A stretch of 64,000 nucleotides of DNA from Agelas oroides (taxonomy: Eukaryota > Porifera > Demospongiae > Agelasida > Agelasidae), in contig OX422183.1 of the NCBI GenBank assembly GCA_949130485.1, positions 2,003,436 to 2,067,435 on the forward strand, read 5' to 3'. The notes under the pieces are model-generated. The model made no database searches. It was not told the origin of the DNA and was given only the letters and a program-made list of their open reading frames with translations. Below, in pieces: positions 20,580 to 30,465 of this stretch. Made by a program: the position numbers and the translations under genes. Every line of letters starts with the position of its first letter. Positions within the stretch are counted from its first letter, which is position 1.

Positions 20580-20948
20580 TTTGTCCTTTAGGTTTGTTAT
20601 CAAGGCCCATGGCAACCGTGAGGTAGTGTTTGGAGAGGGTTTTCGATGAAGCCTCGAGGTGTTTGTCCCATTTGTCCTTTAGGTCCATTTTGGAGGACAT
20701 GAAGGCTTGAGGTTCATTCGAGATGGATCCTCAGGCCTTCTGGAATGAGGTTTTCATCAAGACACTGGTCAAGGAAGTGTCTATGATGGTTAGCTTGCAG
20801 GATCTGATGGTTGAGCCTATGGTAGCTCTTCCTCAGTTCCAGAAGCTTCGGTGTCATCGGATCCAGCCGAGGCGGATTCTGAGCGGGCATTTCCATTAGG
20901 GTTAGTCGTTACCGAGCGCAAGGCTCAGGCTTGTTCGTAGAAATACTG
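20580..20948 (-). mobile_element. Penelope N-terminal fragment at the left edge of duplication copy 1
   Basis: The minus strand encodes the helical block (LLELRKSYHRLNHQILQANH, ENLIPEGLRIHLE). It matches 50710-50990 closely, apart from small indels (for example a 4-base ttca insertion near 20715). It marks the left end of the large duplicated block. Confidence 0.8.
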
Positions 20949-21140
20949 TGGGGGGGGGAGGGGGGGGGGGGGGGGCACTGCTCCAGGGGTAGGATCTTCG
21001 CGTCGGTGTTGAACTCGTGACCTGCAGAATGGAAGTGGCGGTAGAGTGGCCAGGCTCTCTTCTCCTTAGCTGCTGCCCTGTGGTGGCGGAAGCGGTTTCT
21101 AAGGGTCTTGGTAGTTTGGCCTACGTACATTTTAGAACAC
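20949..21140 (-). mobile_element. G-run junction to a Penelope GIY-YIG fragment
   Basis: A run of G broken by a single A (20949-20976) joins the N-terminal fragment directly to a GIY-YIG piece (MYVGQTTKTLRNRFRHHRAA, FHSAGHEFNTDAKILPLEQC). The RT is absent and the two parts are in unnatural order. Duplication copy 2 continues with the normal N-terminal sequence at this place, so this is a copy-1-specific rearrangement or an assembly join. Confidence 0.6.
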
Positions 21141-21149
21141 TTACTACAG

Positions 21150-22900
21150 TCTGAGATTTGAGTTTACTAGGAGAAAAACTGAGTTTTACCTCCATTTGGT
21201 TTTTAAATGTTTGTTCCTTATCACTCTCTACTTCCATTTCAAGTACTTCAATCTGCAATAGTTGCATGTGGCTATACTCATTTATACTACAAGGCAACGT
21301 CATCAAAATATCCTTTTTACTCTTTGATAAAAAGAAAAGTGATCTTTTAAGTTTAAATGCAGTAGTGTGCCTGCATGCTGTAATCAACTTACTCATCTCG
21401 TTTCTTTTTCCTGTGGCCAAACAACATAATAAGTGTTCACCAATTGCTCAGGACTTGCTAAATCCATTTGTTTTTGGTAAAAAAAAACTTTGTATCTGTA
21501 AAAGTACAAATTGAAAACAAACAAACAAACACTTAATCTAGTTAGCAGATTACTATAGTTATACAGCTTACCTTTGCTCAGCTTCTTTACATCTTTGCTA
21601 AAGGAATGATTGAAATGACACGATTGAAAATGGACTACCAAGAATTTCATCACAAACTCAGCTCTTTTTTTTTTTTTACTCATTGAAAGGTGCAATGCAG
21701 TCTGAGATTCGATTTTGCTAGGAGAAAACCTGGAAAGTAAATGTGACTAAATACTTGTATAGCATCATGCACATACCCTTTTGGTATTCTGCTGTTTTGT
21801 GTATATATACATATGTGGAGTGTGAGTGTATACCTACATTTTAGTATTCTGTTTGAAGATAACAATTTACCAAACCTACTAACTCTTTCAACCCTTCATA
21901 TCCATGTTGCTTAGCCTGGAAGCAAAAAAGGAAGCTATAAACTTCAGAAAATTTCAAAACTCGCATGCACTTTGCGTGACAAAGCCCTACCACTGACTTG
22001 CATCTTAGCTCATCCATGTTTCACTCTAGCATTGTTAACGTTATTATAGTGATCCTCCTTCAGACATGCTGCTAGCTATAGTTAGTCCACATTCAAGAAG
22101 ACCGCAGTGTGCAAGATGCATACTGCGGGAGGCTAACATATATATATATATATATAAATATATATATACTTGTAAATTATCTTTGTGTGTGCATGTGTGT
22201 GATATATCATGCACTTGATATGAGACCACCCGACTCCAATGCATTTATATGTGCAGGCATTGTGTAACAGATACAACTTGCAGTGATCATCACTCCTGAG
22301 ATGCTGCTTTGTTTCAATTAGTCAATAACCCAGTGAAAGTGTATAGCTACGTACATGCCCAGGCCCTCTCATAAGGAGAAGGGTGAGTGCTCTTTTGTGC
22401 AATGTCACATTTATCAATTTGAGTAAGCTGTCATGCTGACTGTAAACCAATCATTAAGGTCACATTATGTAAGCATGTGAATCAACAAAGTCTCAAATAC
22501 TCTTTGTGAGAGGGTGTGGCCTGGGCATGAAATGACACGAAACTAATGGCACAACATGAGGACCACCAAAATGGCACCTTTCAATACACTTTATATGTAC
22601 CAAGACATGCTTAAACTGTCTTTACTCAGATGAAAGTAAATGCTGTGGTATAAACATACGAGACTCTTGCTTTGATTTTTGAATTCACTATAATGTCTCT
22701 TTCTACAACTCTTACTGCCAGTGCTTGTGCCCGCACTTTTACCGCTACTCTACCGCTATCTCAGAAGGAAGTAATTGCTATGATATAAACACACGAAATA
22801 TTTGAAACAAAAATGACAAGAGTACGATAACATGGGGAAGCATGAACTCACTTCTAAGTCGCTATGATGACGTTTTCTGCTCCTAGTCGTTACTCCTACT
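21150..22900. other. Duplicated non-coding segment with microsatellites
   Basis: No supported gene. It contains a (tg)/(at) tract at 22137-22170 (longer than its partner at about 52565) and the word aaatccatttgtttttggta at about 21461, which also occurs just upstream of the exon beginning MSQEDNEES. This hints at a shared repeat or exon edge. Short ORFs differ by frameshifts between the two copies, which argues against coding. Confidence 0.45.
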
Positions 22901-22961
22901 GCCACTGCTACTCCTACTTGTCACTCTCTAACTCTCAATACATAGTTTTGTAGTTCTCATA

Positions 22962-23035
22962 CCTGTTGGGCGAAAATAAAACAGAGGATGATGACACCAA
23001 TGAACCCACAACACTGTATACATGACTGCCTTTTC
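22962..23035 (-). CDS. Transmembrane-segment exon (candidate), first of two
   Basis: The minus strand reads CCGFIGVIILCFIFAQQ followed by a GTATG donor-like site (plus strand catac at 22960). A similar exon is at about 23390-23450 (GFTSVIMLCVILTQQ, then RELQ). A third lies at about 43160-43205 (LGVIILCFIFTRQVRELQNY) and copies are at 53.36 and 53.91 kb. Each is a single hydrophobic helix followed by a basic VRELQ-type start. The exon would place the product in a membrane. A decayed additional copy sits at about 23080-23125. The parent protein is not recognised. Confidence 0.4.
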
Positions 23036-23389
23036 AAAGAAGGGCTTGGCCCCCTTCCTATAGCATGGGGGCAGTTGAGGATAAGTTATGAAGGATCCTT
23101 GGATTTGCATGATGACACCAGTGAACCCAAAACACTGTATACATGACTGCAAAATGGCACCTGTCAATACACTTTTAAGCTGCTACTCAGAAGGTAATAA
23201 AAATACGAGACTTGTGCTTTGATTTTTGACAGATGACGAGTACAATAATAGCATGGGGAAACTTGAACTCACTTCTAATTCACCTTAATGTCTCTTTCTG
23301 CTACTCCTAGTCTGCTGCTCATACTGCTGCTGGTTCCCGTCCTGTTACCACTACTCTGCAATTTACGTAATTCTGTAGTTCTCGGACCT

Positions 23390-23455
23390 GTTGGGTTAAG
23401 ATAACGCAGAGCATGATGACACTAGTGAACCCAGAGCTACATATTACCATTTTCA
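23390..23455 (-). CDS. Transmembrane-segment exon (candidate), second
   Basis: The hydrophobic stretch GFTSVIMLCVILTQQ leads into VRELQ. In the partner copy (about 53918-53983) the triplet for the third or fourth residue changes but the helix remains. In the two copies the sequence downstream on the minus strand runs into Ser-type (agt/agc) triplet tracts. Confidence 0.4.
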
Positions 23456-23763
23456 AGGCAGAGCTTGGCCCTCCTTGACATGTTGTCCTATAGCATGGGA
23501 GCAGTTGATGAGATGGTATCGATTATGAAGGATCCTACCACTAGATCGTATTTATTGTGCCATTCATTCTAGCAACAACCACGGCTACCTCATTAGCTAC
23601 TACTCAATTGTGTAGAGGTAGCTGAAGAGTAATTAATGCTGTGAAATTAGAATGAAGATACACCTAAATGTGTTATTAAAGCACAATTGCAGATCAGCAT
23701 TGCAATGAGTGGAAGTTCTATGGTACTGCTTCCACTGCATAATATTTTTGAGTTAATGTTGAG

Positions 23764-23905
23764 GATAAGGAGATCCCATCTGTGCCCCTCACTCGTGTGC
23801 TAGCGCTCAACTTAAAGGAGTGGTGGATAATCCTGCTTGGTATACTTGGTGCAGTTGTCACTGGAGGCATCTTCCCTGTCTTTGCCATCCCCTTGGGAGC
23901 AATTT
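23764..23905 (+). CDS. Orphan ABCB-type transporter exon
   Basis: The plus strand encodes VPLTRVLALNLKEWWIILLG followed by AVVTGGIFPVFAIPLGAIL. This matches the opening of the second membrane domain of P-glycoprotein-type (ABCB) exporters, where an Arg-hx-LN-x-x-EW start precedes the first helix of that half and a Gly-Gly-x-x-Pro-x-Phe-Ala-Ile motif follows. A possible acceptor (gttgag) precedes it. I see no other ABCB exon within the window, so it is an orphan exon or a captured fragment. The frame is intact in both duplication copies (see 54292). Membrane export function cannot be inferred from one exon. Confidence 0.55.
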
Positions 23906-23952
23906 TGTGGACATTTACCGTCCCTCCAGATCAGGAGCACAGCCCTCAGGCT

Positions 23953-24098
23953 TCACCCTGCTGTCATTATCAACCTGGAAGCCTTAAAGGAATTGATGTA
24001 GTTCCTGAGTGTCACTCGGTCTCCCAGGAGTGAGGCAACTTCTCGCAGGTCTTCATCACGTAGGTCGAGGAAAGACGCCCCAGACACCCGCTGCACTT
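23953..24098 (-). CDS. SAM-domain-like exon (C-terminal half)
   Basis: After an acceptor-like tract (ttttacatcaaaacaagtgcag) the minus strand reads RVSGASFLDLRDEDLREVAS and LLGDRVTLRNYINSFK, then a stop near 23953. The pattern G-x-x-FL-x-L-x-x-EDL-x-x-x-x-x-x-LG-x-R is that of the last three helices of a sterile alpha motif (SAM) domain, a protein-protein interaction module. The N-terminal helices would be on an upstream exon. It may be the last coding exon of the modular minus-strand gene, whose exons run from 28.9 kb downward. That join is inference. Confidence 0.5.
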
Positions 24099-24224
24099 GT
24101 TTTGATGTAAAAACATAGTATTTTGACTGAGGTATCCACAACTACCGCAATCAGTTTATCCTTACCTCAACATCGCTTAGGGTGGATCACCCACCAGCCT
24201 GATGGACATAAGTTCCATGGTGCA

Positions 24225-24420
24225 AGGTTTTATATTTCTTCCTTAGGCTGGTGGGAGTCTCCAGATCAATGGGGATCGCCCCACTCCCTTGCTGTACTTC
24301 CAAATGGAAGTCATGAAGGCGAGCCTTCTTCCTTAGGGTGACGAGGGTCTCTAGGTCAATGGGGATAGCTCCCCTCCCCTGCTCCACTTCCAGATGAAAT
24401 TGTCTTGAGTGAGCTTGCAC
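24225..24420 (-). CDS. Tandem exon-like repeats with LEVQQG/IPIDLET motif
   Basis: Two adjacent similar blocks are translated on the minus strand: FHLEVEQGRGAIPIDLETLV and FHLEVQQGSGAIPIDLETPT, each followed by LRKK. A third block lies at about 24815-24905 (LEVQQGRRVIPTDLEIP). The period of the first two is about 81 bp. They are conserved in frame at 54.75-54.95 kb. The family is not recognised; they may be small exons of the same minus-strand gene as the SAM-like exon. Confidence 0.4.
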
Positions 24421-24487
24421 ATTGTTAAAGCTACCTTTGTGTTGGAGTGTGTGTGCATGTGCGAGAAATATTCTGCTGTTTCACATA

Positions 24488-24675
24488 CAATTATGCACTG
24501 ATGGTACCGGTACACTTTAGTGTCACCCCACTGATGGTACACCTTAGTCACTCACTGATGGTACACCTTAGTGTCACCCCACTGATGGTACACCTTAGTG
24601 TCACCTCACTGATGGTACACCTTAGTGTCACCCCACTGATGGTACACCTTAGTGTCACCTCACTGATGGTATCTG
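24488..24675. repeat. 27-bp minisatellite, about six to seven copies
   Basis: The unit is ctgatggtacaccttagtgt followed by cacccca, with slight variants (cctca). Duplication copy 2 has essentially one unit (about 55147-55182) preceded by an unrelated 110-bp stretch. The array has therefore expanded in one copy or collapsed in the other since duplication. Confidence 0.85.
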
Positions 24676-24760
24676 CTAGCTCTTTCAGTTTTCCAGCTCT
24701 TTGGACATCATCAGCAACACCCTTTAGCTCTGCATCAGTAAAATCACCCCTTTGTGCTAG
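24676..24760 (-). CDS. Candidate exon, helical GDFTDAELKG segment
   Basis: The minus strand gives GDFTDAELKGVADDVQRAG followed by KLKELADTI, open and conserved in the second copy (about 55183-55262). The spacing of hydrophobic residues and the L-x-x-VA ... W/L-x-x-LA rhythm faintly recall the first two helices of a death domain. The match is weak and I do not assign the family. Confidence 0.3.
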
Positions 24761-25156
24761 CTAGGTACTACAAAAAGGAAATTTTTTAACAAGAAATCAC
24801 AGAGCCCCATGATGATATCTCTTACGCAGGCTGGTGGGGAATCTCCAAATCAGTGGGAATCACCCTCCTCCCCTGCTGTACTTCCAGCCAGGTGGAACTG
24901 GTGCAGATGGGCCTTATCCATTCATATCTTGCCAGTTTTTGCATTAACATCACCTAGACATTCACCCCTAAGCACGTGGGAACATGTTTAAACAATAATT
25001 ACAAAGATTATGACAACCAAATTAATATCAACTACTGACTCAGACTCAATTATCTGAGCTACATGTACATAAGAACTAACTTAGAGAAACGGAGGTGCAC
25101 AAAGCCTACACACATGGGAGATAAAGTGGCTAGCTACTTTAACCTGGCCTCCATCC

Positions 25157-25240
25157 AGAGTATCTACCAGTAACCTCCTCCCATATTGAATAGTCCTTCT
25201 CTTCTTCTAGATAGGATGCCCTTACTGAAGCCCAGTCTAT
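25157..25240 (-). CDS. Candidate exon MIDWASVRASYLEEE
   Basis: An acceptor (ctccaccacag) precedes MIDWASVRASYLEEEKDY and SIWEEVTGRYSGWRP, with a donor-like ccaggtta at the end. It is conserved at about 55669-55768. In that copy the acceptor region is amplified into an 11-copy, 42-bp minisatellite. The family is not recognised. The acidic/aromatic composition suggests a short structured linker. Confidence 0.4.
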
Positions 25241-25599
25241 CATCTGTGGTGGAGATGGTAGGGGTACAGGTGGCCATCTTAACTTCTGGTCACAGTTGTC
25301 TTTGTTGTTCATTTATTGTTTTTATAGACACTGTGTGTGGTTTTACCTCACAGCCTTTGTGTAACTCCTAAAACTTCTTGGTCATGCTGGTTTATGTCAC
25401 CTTTGTTCACAATTCAAATGTTTAAAATGGTGAGTATTTTAATACTGTTAATTGCTTATTCAAGCATTGGTACTATGCGTCTCCTTGAAATTGTAAAACT
25501 AGCAACTTACTAGCAGATTGTTCAACAAGATCGGCATCATCACCAAAAACACTATCCAAAGAAAGAATGAAACTGGAAGAAATTCAATCTCTTCTTCAC

Positions 25600-25668
25600 C
25601 TTCACATTGATGAAAAATATCTGAGGCTAGGGCTGGGAATGAGGCTAGGGCTGGGAATGAGGATGCAT
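25600..25668. repeat. 18-bp minisatellite seed, two copies
   Basis: ggctagggctgggaatga occurs twice here. It occurs about eleven times at 33838-34033 in a third paralogous copy and once at about 56553. The flanks (ctgag before; ggatgc and tagaggtaagtgg after) are the same in all three, so this is one locus with three array lengths. Confidence 0.8.
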
Positions 25669-26252
25669 AGAGGTAAGTGGAAGGTGCTATGCGTGTACGT
25701 CAACTGCAGGCTGAGGGCAAGCTTGTCGCTTCGGTCGCTTCGTGTTAAAATAATCGTCTGTGAATACAAACTTAATTCAGGAAGATTTTGAAAAGCTGTT
25801 TTCTTATTTCACCTCTAACTGAGGAATATGGCTAGCAAACATCAATATCATCACAGTTGTCTTCAATGTCCACAAGTCAGCTTGCTTGGTACAAATATGC
25901 ACAGCACAAGATCTCAATTGGATCTTGCTGGAGCTAATAATCTCACTGTACTGACCAATAAGACTGGAGCAGTTTACAGCAGTATGCCATCTGAATATGT
26001 ACTAACTTGTATACCGTATCAAAATGTGTGATCAAATTGCTATAGTTAAGCTTTCTATCTCACTACTGAAGTACCCAATAGTATAACATTTCACTTGAAG
26101 TCCAGTTAACTATTTAAGTCCAAACACTAGGTTTAGCTGTCTCTCAGTCCTTTGATGTTCACAGATTGTTTTTCTTTGCTCAGCTAGCTACCTGCAATGA
26201 TGTCACTTCATCATCAGTTGTACTTATGTGTACTGTGTGTGATCTATCTTAC

Positions 26253-26403
26253 CATGAGCCTTCCTGAAATGGAGCTGTAGGTTCCTCGCTTGTTGGTAGG
26301 CTTTTGATGACCCTGCTGTTCTGTTGTTGTTCCTTTGGGCATCCCTTTTCCCCCAGGTATTGACCCAGTAACTGTCCCACCCCTCACAGACAGCTGGTTG
26401 TCT
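26253..26403 (-). CDS. Modular gene copy 1: basic Gly/Pro-rich exon (V type)
   Basis: The acceptor catccaacag and donor catg/gtaagat bound 151 nt. The minus-strand frame aligns with the exon at 44716 (QLSVRGGAVTGSIPGGKG, then TKKRGTYSYTFRRLM). It is a basic, low-complexity segment that starts like the longer exon at 35530-35761. It is likely a flexible linker between the FCHC-type exons. The role is unknown. Confidence 0.5.
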
Positions 26404-27080
26404 CTGTTGGATGAGAGAATAATGGCTCTCAGTGAATGAGAATTATTGCTGCAAAGTTATGTAATGTTGACTGGTTTTTCATCATGAGTAGCCTTGTAGC
26501 TAATAAGGCTTACAGTAGAGCGTCCACGGTCAAAGTGCTAGACCAGTGAAGTACCACTGGTGTGATTGGTGTCATCCCTACAACTTTTGTAATTATCACA
26601 TGCAGTCACTCATGGTTACGTACATAGTCTTGATCGCATCTCATAACAAGCAGTGCACATAGTGAACTTGACTAGAATCAGTCATACTGCTCCATTCAGC
26701 GCTCTTTCTCCTCCAGCTTACTAGCAACTATGCAATCCCCACCAATCCTGATTGCTTTACCATCAAAATTGATTGGTTGTTGCTGTGCTATAACCCCTCC
26801 CATGTGCTTTCAATTATGTGTATAAGTCAAAATGTGGATGTTCCCATTTAGGAATTTTTGCAGTGCTGCAATGGCTATTGACAATAATAGCTAACAGTAT
26901 TTGCTGCAACCTGATTGGTCAGTGCACGGTCTTTATAGATCCACGCACAATCTCTATGTATAGAGACCACACTGTTTTTACATAAAAATTGATCGTATTA
27001 ATAGTCAAAACAAACACTGAGGAACATGGCTAGTAGCTATAAATCAATGATATTACAACACATGATTTAAAATGACTTAC

Positions 27081-27155
27081 TTGACAATGGCAGAACATGT
27101 ATCCATCGTCATCGCAGAAATCCTCTAAATAGTCCGCGAGGAGCCGGGTGGTCAT
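27081..27155 (-). CDS. Modular gene copy 1: 75-nt FCHC exon (X type)
   Basis: Acceptor (catcacag) and donor (gtaagtc) bound exactly 25 codons: MTTRLLADYLEDF followed by CDDDGYMFCHCQ. Four further copies, at 35010, 45731, 47578 and 57984, have the same length, phase 0 on both sides and no stop or frameshift. A fifth at 48738 lacks the donor. The invariant features are TRLL (one copy: TPWLL), the E of YLE/HIE, C-D-(D/N)-D-G and FCHC. The cysteine/histidine/aspartate cluster could bind a metal or form disulfides, but no known domain is recognised. Confidence 0.6.
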
Positions 27156-27611
27156 CTGTGATGCACAGAAATGGTTGGGAAAAGGTATATCCGCAGCTGA
27201 AGCTATTCAGTTTTGATGTTGTTGATTCCTATCATGGTGATTTTTGCATGCCTTTGTTGAGTATCGCCGACCAACTACAGTCATTTAATCAAAAATGATT
27301 ACACAAGTAATTTCTTATGTAATATAATCAGCTCTGTGCACACTTGACACTTTCAAGGCACTCATTTCACTGTACAAAACTATACTGGTTAAGTATATAA
27401 AAGCTGGAGATGTGCTTTTCCATTCTGAGATGCCATACATTTTTATAGGGTGCTGTACTACAACCATAGCTATCATATAGTTAAACAGTAAATAGAGAGT
27501 AATAGAGACAGCTCTGCATTCTACTATCTGCTGCTACATACACTTCAATATCTCTGTAAAACCACAGATGATGTATATATAAAGTCATCCACTGCACTAG
27601 TACATAGTACT

Positions 27612-27888
27612 TAAGGTGAATTTGGTGTTGTCCCACTTCCACGGCCCCTACGTCCACGGCGACCAGGGCCAGGTGGTCCATGACCAGGACCAGGAGGTGG
27701 TCCTCCAGCAGGGCCAGGATCAGGAGGTGATCAATCTTACCATTAGCTTTCTGGAAGGTGGAACTGCAGATTCCTCACTGGCTGGCATGCCTTCAAGGAA
27801 CATACAGCTCTGTTGACGGCTCTCTTTGCACCCACTTTCCCCCAGATGTTGATCCAATACCCACCCCACCCCATGCAGGCAGTTGTCT
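27612..27888 (-). CDS. Modular gene copy 1: Gly/Pro-rich exon(s) (W type)
   Basis: The acceptor catccaacag is at the right edge. The left part encodes a Gly/Pro/Arg-rich stretch (GRRGRRGRG then TTPNSP). In the middle a gtaagattgatca donor like that of the V exon is present, so this region may be two exons. The usual donor after TTPNSP is lost: cccGTAAGT became ccTTAAGT. Compare 46333, where it is intact. Confidence 0.45.
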
Positions 27889-28204
27889 CTGTTGGATGAG
27901 AGAATAATGGTTATTAGTGAATGAGACGTATTGCTGCACAGTTATGTAACCGTTTTTACAACACAAAGATTATGTACATGTAGATGTTGTGCAACTGGAA
28001 TAGTTTTCATCATTAGTAAGTAGCCTTGTCACCAGTTTTCAAAAGGCCTGGTGATTAAGACTCATGTTAACGTTCATGGTTAAAAGTACTAGTCTTGTGT
28101 GAAAATACAATCTTAATTCAGGAAGATATATTGAAAAGTTACCTCTGAGGAACATGGCTAGCATACATCAATAATATTACAGCATGTGATTTAAGTCAAC
28201 TTAC

Positions 28205-28273
28205 TTTGCAGTGGCCGAAGAGGAATCCAGAGTCGTCAAAGGCCTCTTCAATGTACAGTACCAGCTGTTTGAT
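28205..28273 (-). CDS. Modular gene copy 1: 69-nt exon (Y type)
   Basis: Acceptor catcacag and donor gtaagttg bound 23 codons: IKQLVLYIEEAFDD followed by SGFLFGHCK. It aligns with the X exon (YLEDFCDDDG...FCHCQ) and is probably a diverged duplicate of it, having lost two of the three cysteines. Identical coordinates relative to neighbours are found at 59099. Confidence 0.55.
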
Positions 28274-28826
28274 CTGTGATGACAAGATATGCAATCCACA
28301 CGGAAATGTGATGTTAGTGAGGAGCTTCTTTAGACTGGAAAGTAAAAGCTACAGATAGAATTCAGGTCTGAGTACTTATCTATTAAGAAATTTTCACTCA
28401 GGCTTCACACTCATACAACATCAATGCCTAGTACCAGCAATTCTTTCACTTAGTACACTTTTAACCTTGCAAACTTTAGCAAACAGTTGACTCAAAACAA
28501 GAACCTTTATGGTCAGTACAAATTTCACTGGCTACCAAGTCAGGCTTGTTCTCAGTTTTTTTGTGTGGATTCAGAAAGATATAAAGAAGTTGTTTTCGTA
28601 TTTCACTTTGAGGATCAATCAAGGCTAGTACATATATGTGTATGTACTCTGCAATGGCAAAAGAGAAGTCTGTCTCCATTGCAGTTGGTTTCAATTTATA
28701 CAGCCAACTGTTTAGTTGTTATCTGTTATGACAAGATATGCATCTGTATGCAGAAAGGTGATATTTGTGTAATGATGTACATTAAAACCCAAGGGAACCC
28801 AAAAAGTTGTATAAAGTTGAACTCAC

Positions 28827-28904
28827 TGTCTTCCTCAGCCAGTGTCTCTTCTTCTTGACCTTACTATTCAACTCCTGCACTTGTGATGGCAGGGATGGCT
28901 GGGC
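28827..28904 (-). CDS. Modular gene copy 1: 78-nt basic exon (U type)
   Basis: The acceptor aaaaagtag and donor gtgagttc bound 26 codons: AQPSLPSQVQELNSK followed by VKKKRHWLRKT. It is strongly basic at its end and could be a nuclear localisation or nucleic-acid-binding patch. It is phase 0 like the X and Y exons and is conserved at 59730-59807. It is probably near the 5' end of the coding part, since the shared TATA box lies about 350 bp upstream. Confidence 0.55.
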
Positions 28905-29256
28905 CTACTTTTTGATCAAGTTTCACACTTGTGCAGAAGGCAGGTGTAGAGGTGGGGGTGTTGCATGCAGATGTTGAGGATGTTTGATCCAAGGCAAAAT
29001 GTTTTCATGTTTACAAATGTACAATTCTTTTTGAAGAAATTCTTCAACCTGAACTAGTAGAACCACTACCAAATGTGACTGACCATTCATGAGCTGACAT
29101 GTGGCAGTGTGGTTGAATGGATAGCATACACTTACTGCACTTTGAGAACGCAGTTCTGCACTGATAAATCAACACTCAAAATGGATAACAGGCACTCTGA
29201 GTAGATGGATCCCTCACCTCAGTTTCTCGGGGAATGAACGGTGGCATCAGGCATGC

Positions 29257-29263
29257 TTATATA
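29257..29263 (-). promoter_or_regulatory. TATA box of the modular gene, copy 1
   Basis: The minus strand has ggggTATATAAgc. About 45 bp further is a conserved first-exon end: cgttcattccccgagaaact, then gag and a gtgaggg donor. The same arrangement occurs at 37471 (gataTATAAAcc) and 60160. The distance from TATA to the cgttcatt word (20-30 bp) fits a start site near tcatt. Confidence 0.55.
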
Positions 29264-29519
29264 CCCCACTTACTTTACAAATGGTTACAACTACAACGTA
29301 TTTCATGCTTTTGTCAACAGATTATGTGGCATGACATCATACTATGAGTGATCTCCACCTCCTGTATAGTAGTGACACACATTTAGAGTTCTAATGGAAA
29401 CATATTGTAGGGAAGACATGATACAAAAGGGTAAAGAAAGTAAATCCTACCTAATACGCACAATGTACAAAGTAACAATAGAGCCTATTAATATTTATTA
29501 ACCAAAAACATAATAATTT

Positions 29520-29697
29520 ATGCCGCCATTAAGTGCAGCAACCCCCTCTACAAGTGTCTCTCCTGGCACTTGACATATTTCTTGGTCTTCGGCACATGAA
29601 AATCAGTCCCCCCTCATCTATAAAGACCACAAGCCGTGGCTCCATGATCGTGGAGGTGAAATGGTCGTTGATATTGCCTGTTGCCTCCTGTATGTGA
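29520..29697 (-). pseudogene. SAMD3-like C-terminal exon, decayed (copy 1)
   Basis: After the acceptor cacatacag the minus strand reads GNINDHFTSTIMEPRLVVFI. It then shifts frame relative to the paralogue at 38657 and is truncated around the word MAAYYVFG. This region corresponds to the conserved C-terminus of SAMD3-like uncharacterised proteins, where a beta-rich part precedes an AAYYVFxxxYP-x-x-x-x-x-LL-x-FVQ-type helix. It is non-functional in this copy. Confidence 0.6.
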
Positions 29698-29904
29698 ACA
29701 AAAAGGAGCAAGTGTAAGACCTATTTCAGGCACTTGGATGTGTAAACGGTTCCATTCCCTTATATGCATGGCATACACATCTGTAGGATCTAACACTAGG
29801 AGTCTGAATCAGAGTATCCTGTAGCATTCTAGAACCATGCACTAGTTCACATTTTGTGTCTAAGTTTAACAGTGAATAAGCTTAGTGGCCAGAGCATAAC
29901 TTAC

Positions 29905-30090
29905 CGGGGTCACCTCCACCACATCATGGGGAGGAGGCTTATAGAAGATGTTCCTCTTCAGAGTATTTAGAACTTTCAGTTCTTTCTCTAAGGTGGGTCC
30001 CCAGTCAGCTTCACGCAAATGGTAATCCAGTTTTTTCTCAAGGATTTCCCTGATCGATTCCCCCACCACCTGATGCAACTCATAAATTAG
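29905..30090 (-). CDS. SAMD3-like family exon, 186 nt (copy 1)
   Basis: The acceptor ctacag and donor gtaagtt bound 62 codons, phase 0: LIYELHQVVGESIREILEKK, then LDYHLREADWGPTLEKEL and KRNIFYKPPPHDVVEVTP. It is helical and follows the KYPAFKVPKW exon. Its pattern fits the central helical region of SAMD3-like uncharacterised animal proteins. Upstream and downstream exons in this copy are damaged, so it is probably part of a pseudogene. An identical-length copy is at 60800-60985, with one substitution group (REIFEKK). Confidence 0.55.
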
Positions 30091-30252
30091 CTGTAGGAAA
30101 TAACATTCCATCAATATACACATAATACTGTCACTAGGAGCTCTTTTGGAACATCCTACATACTCAGCTAGCTAACAGCCCAAAACTTTAAACCTATACA
30201 TGTCAAAACATTATGTTTATATGGAATGCAACCACTTAACATGCATTCCTAC

Positions 30253-30365
30253 CCATTTTGGGACCTTGAATGCTGGGTACTTCTGGACAATGGTGTCAAT
30301 AGACACCGGTGTTTGTAGCCACTCATTCCTATGTGGCCTAGTTGGATCTAGGAGGCTTAGATGAA
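30253..30365 (-). pseudogene. SAMD3-like KYPAF exon, 5'-truncated (copy 1)
   Basis: The minus strand encodes NEWLQTPVSIDTIVQKYPAF followed by KVPKW and a gtaggaat donor. Compared with the paralogue at 39508-39775, the upstream half of the exon (GIQLPPVVAKAAENES, then QKLFEGRAPVPS) is missing. The first exon at about 30390-30470 is also interrupted by unrelated sequence. Confidence 0.55.
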
Positions 30366-30465
30366 TCGGTTATATGAATCATTGGACACACACCTTTTTT
30401 TCAGCACAATATTGATGGAACCATTGCTGGCAGCCACCAACACAAAACAACGCTTTGTCTTTTCA

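Noticed and set aside
25828..26031. 67-residue plus-strand ORF conserved in both duplication copies
   Set aside because: Conservation only reflects the young duplication. The third copy (about 34190) lacks the frame, and the sequence aligns with intron positions beside other X exons.
27081..27155. EF-hand calcium loop in the C-D-D-D-G motif
   Set aside because: The DxDxDG register does not fit: the first acidic position is occupied by Tyr, and no EF-type flanking helices or final Glu are seen.
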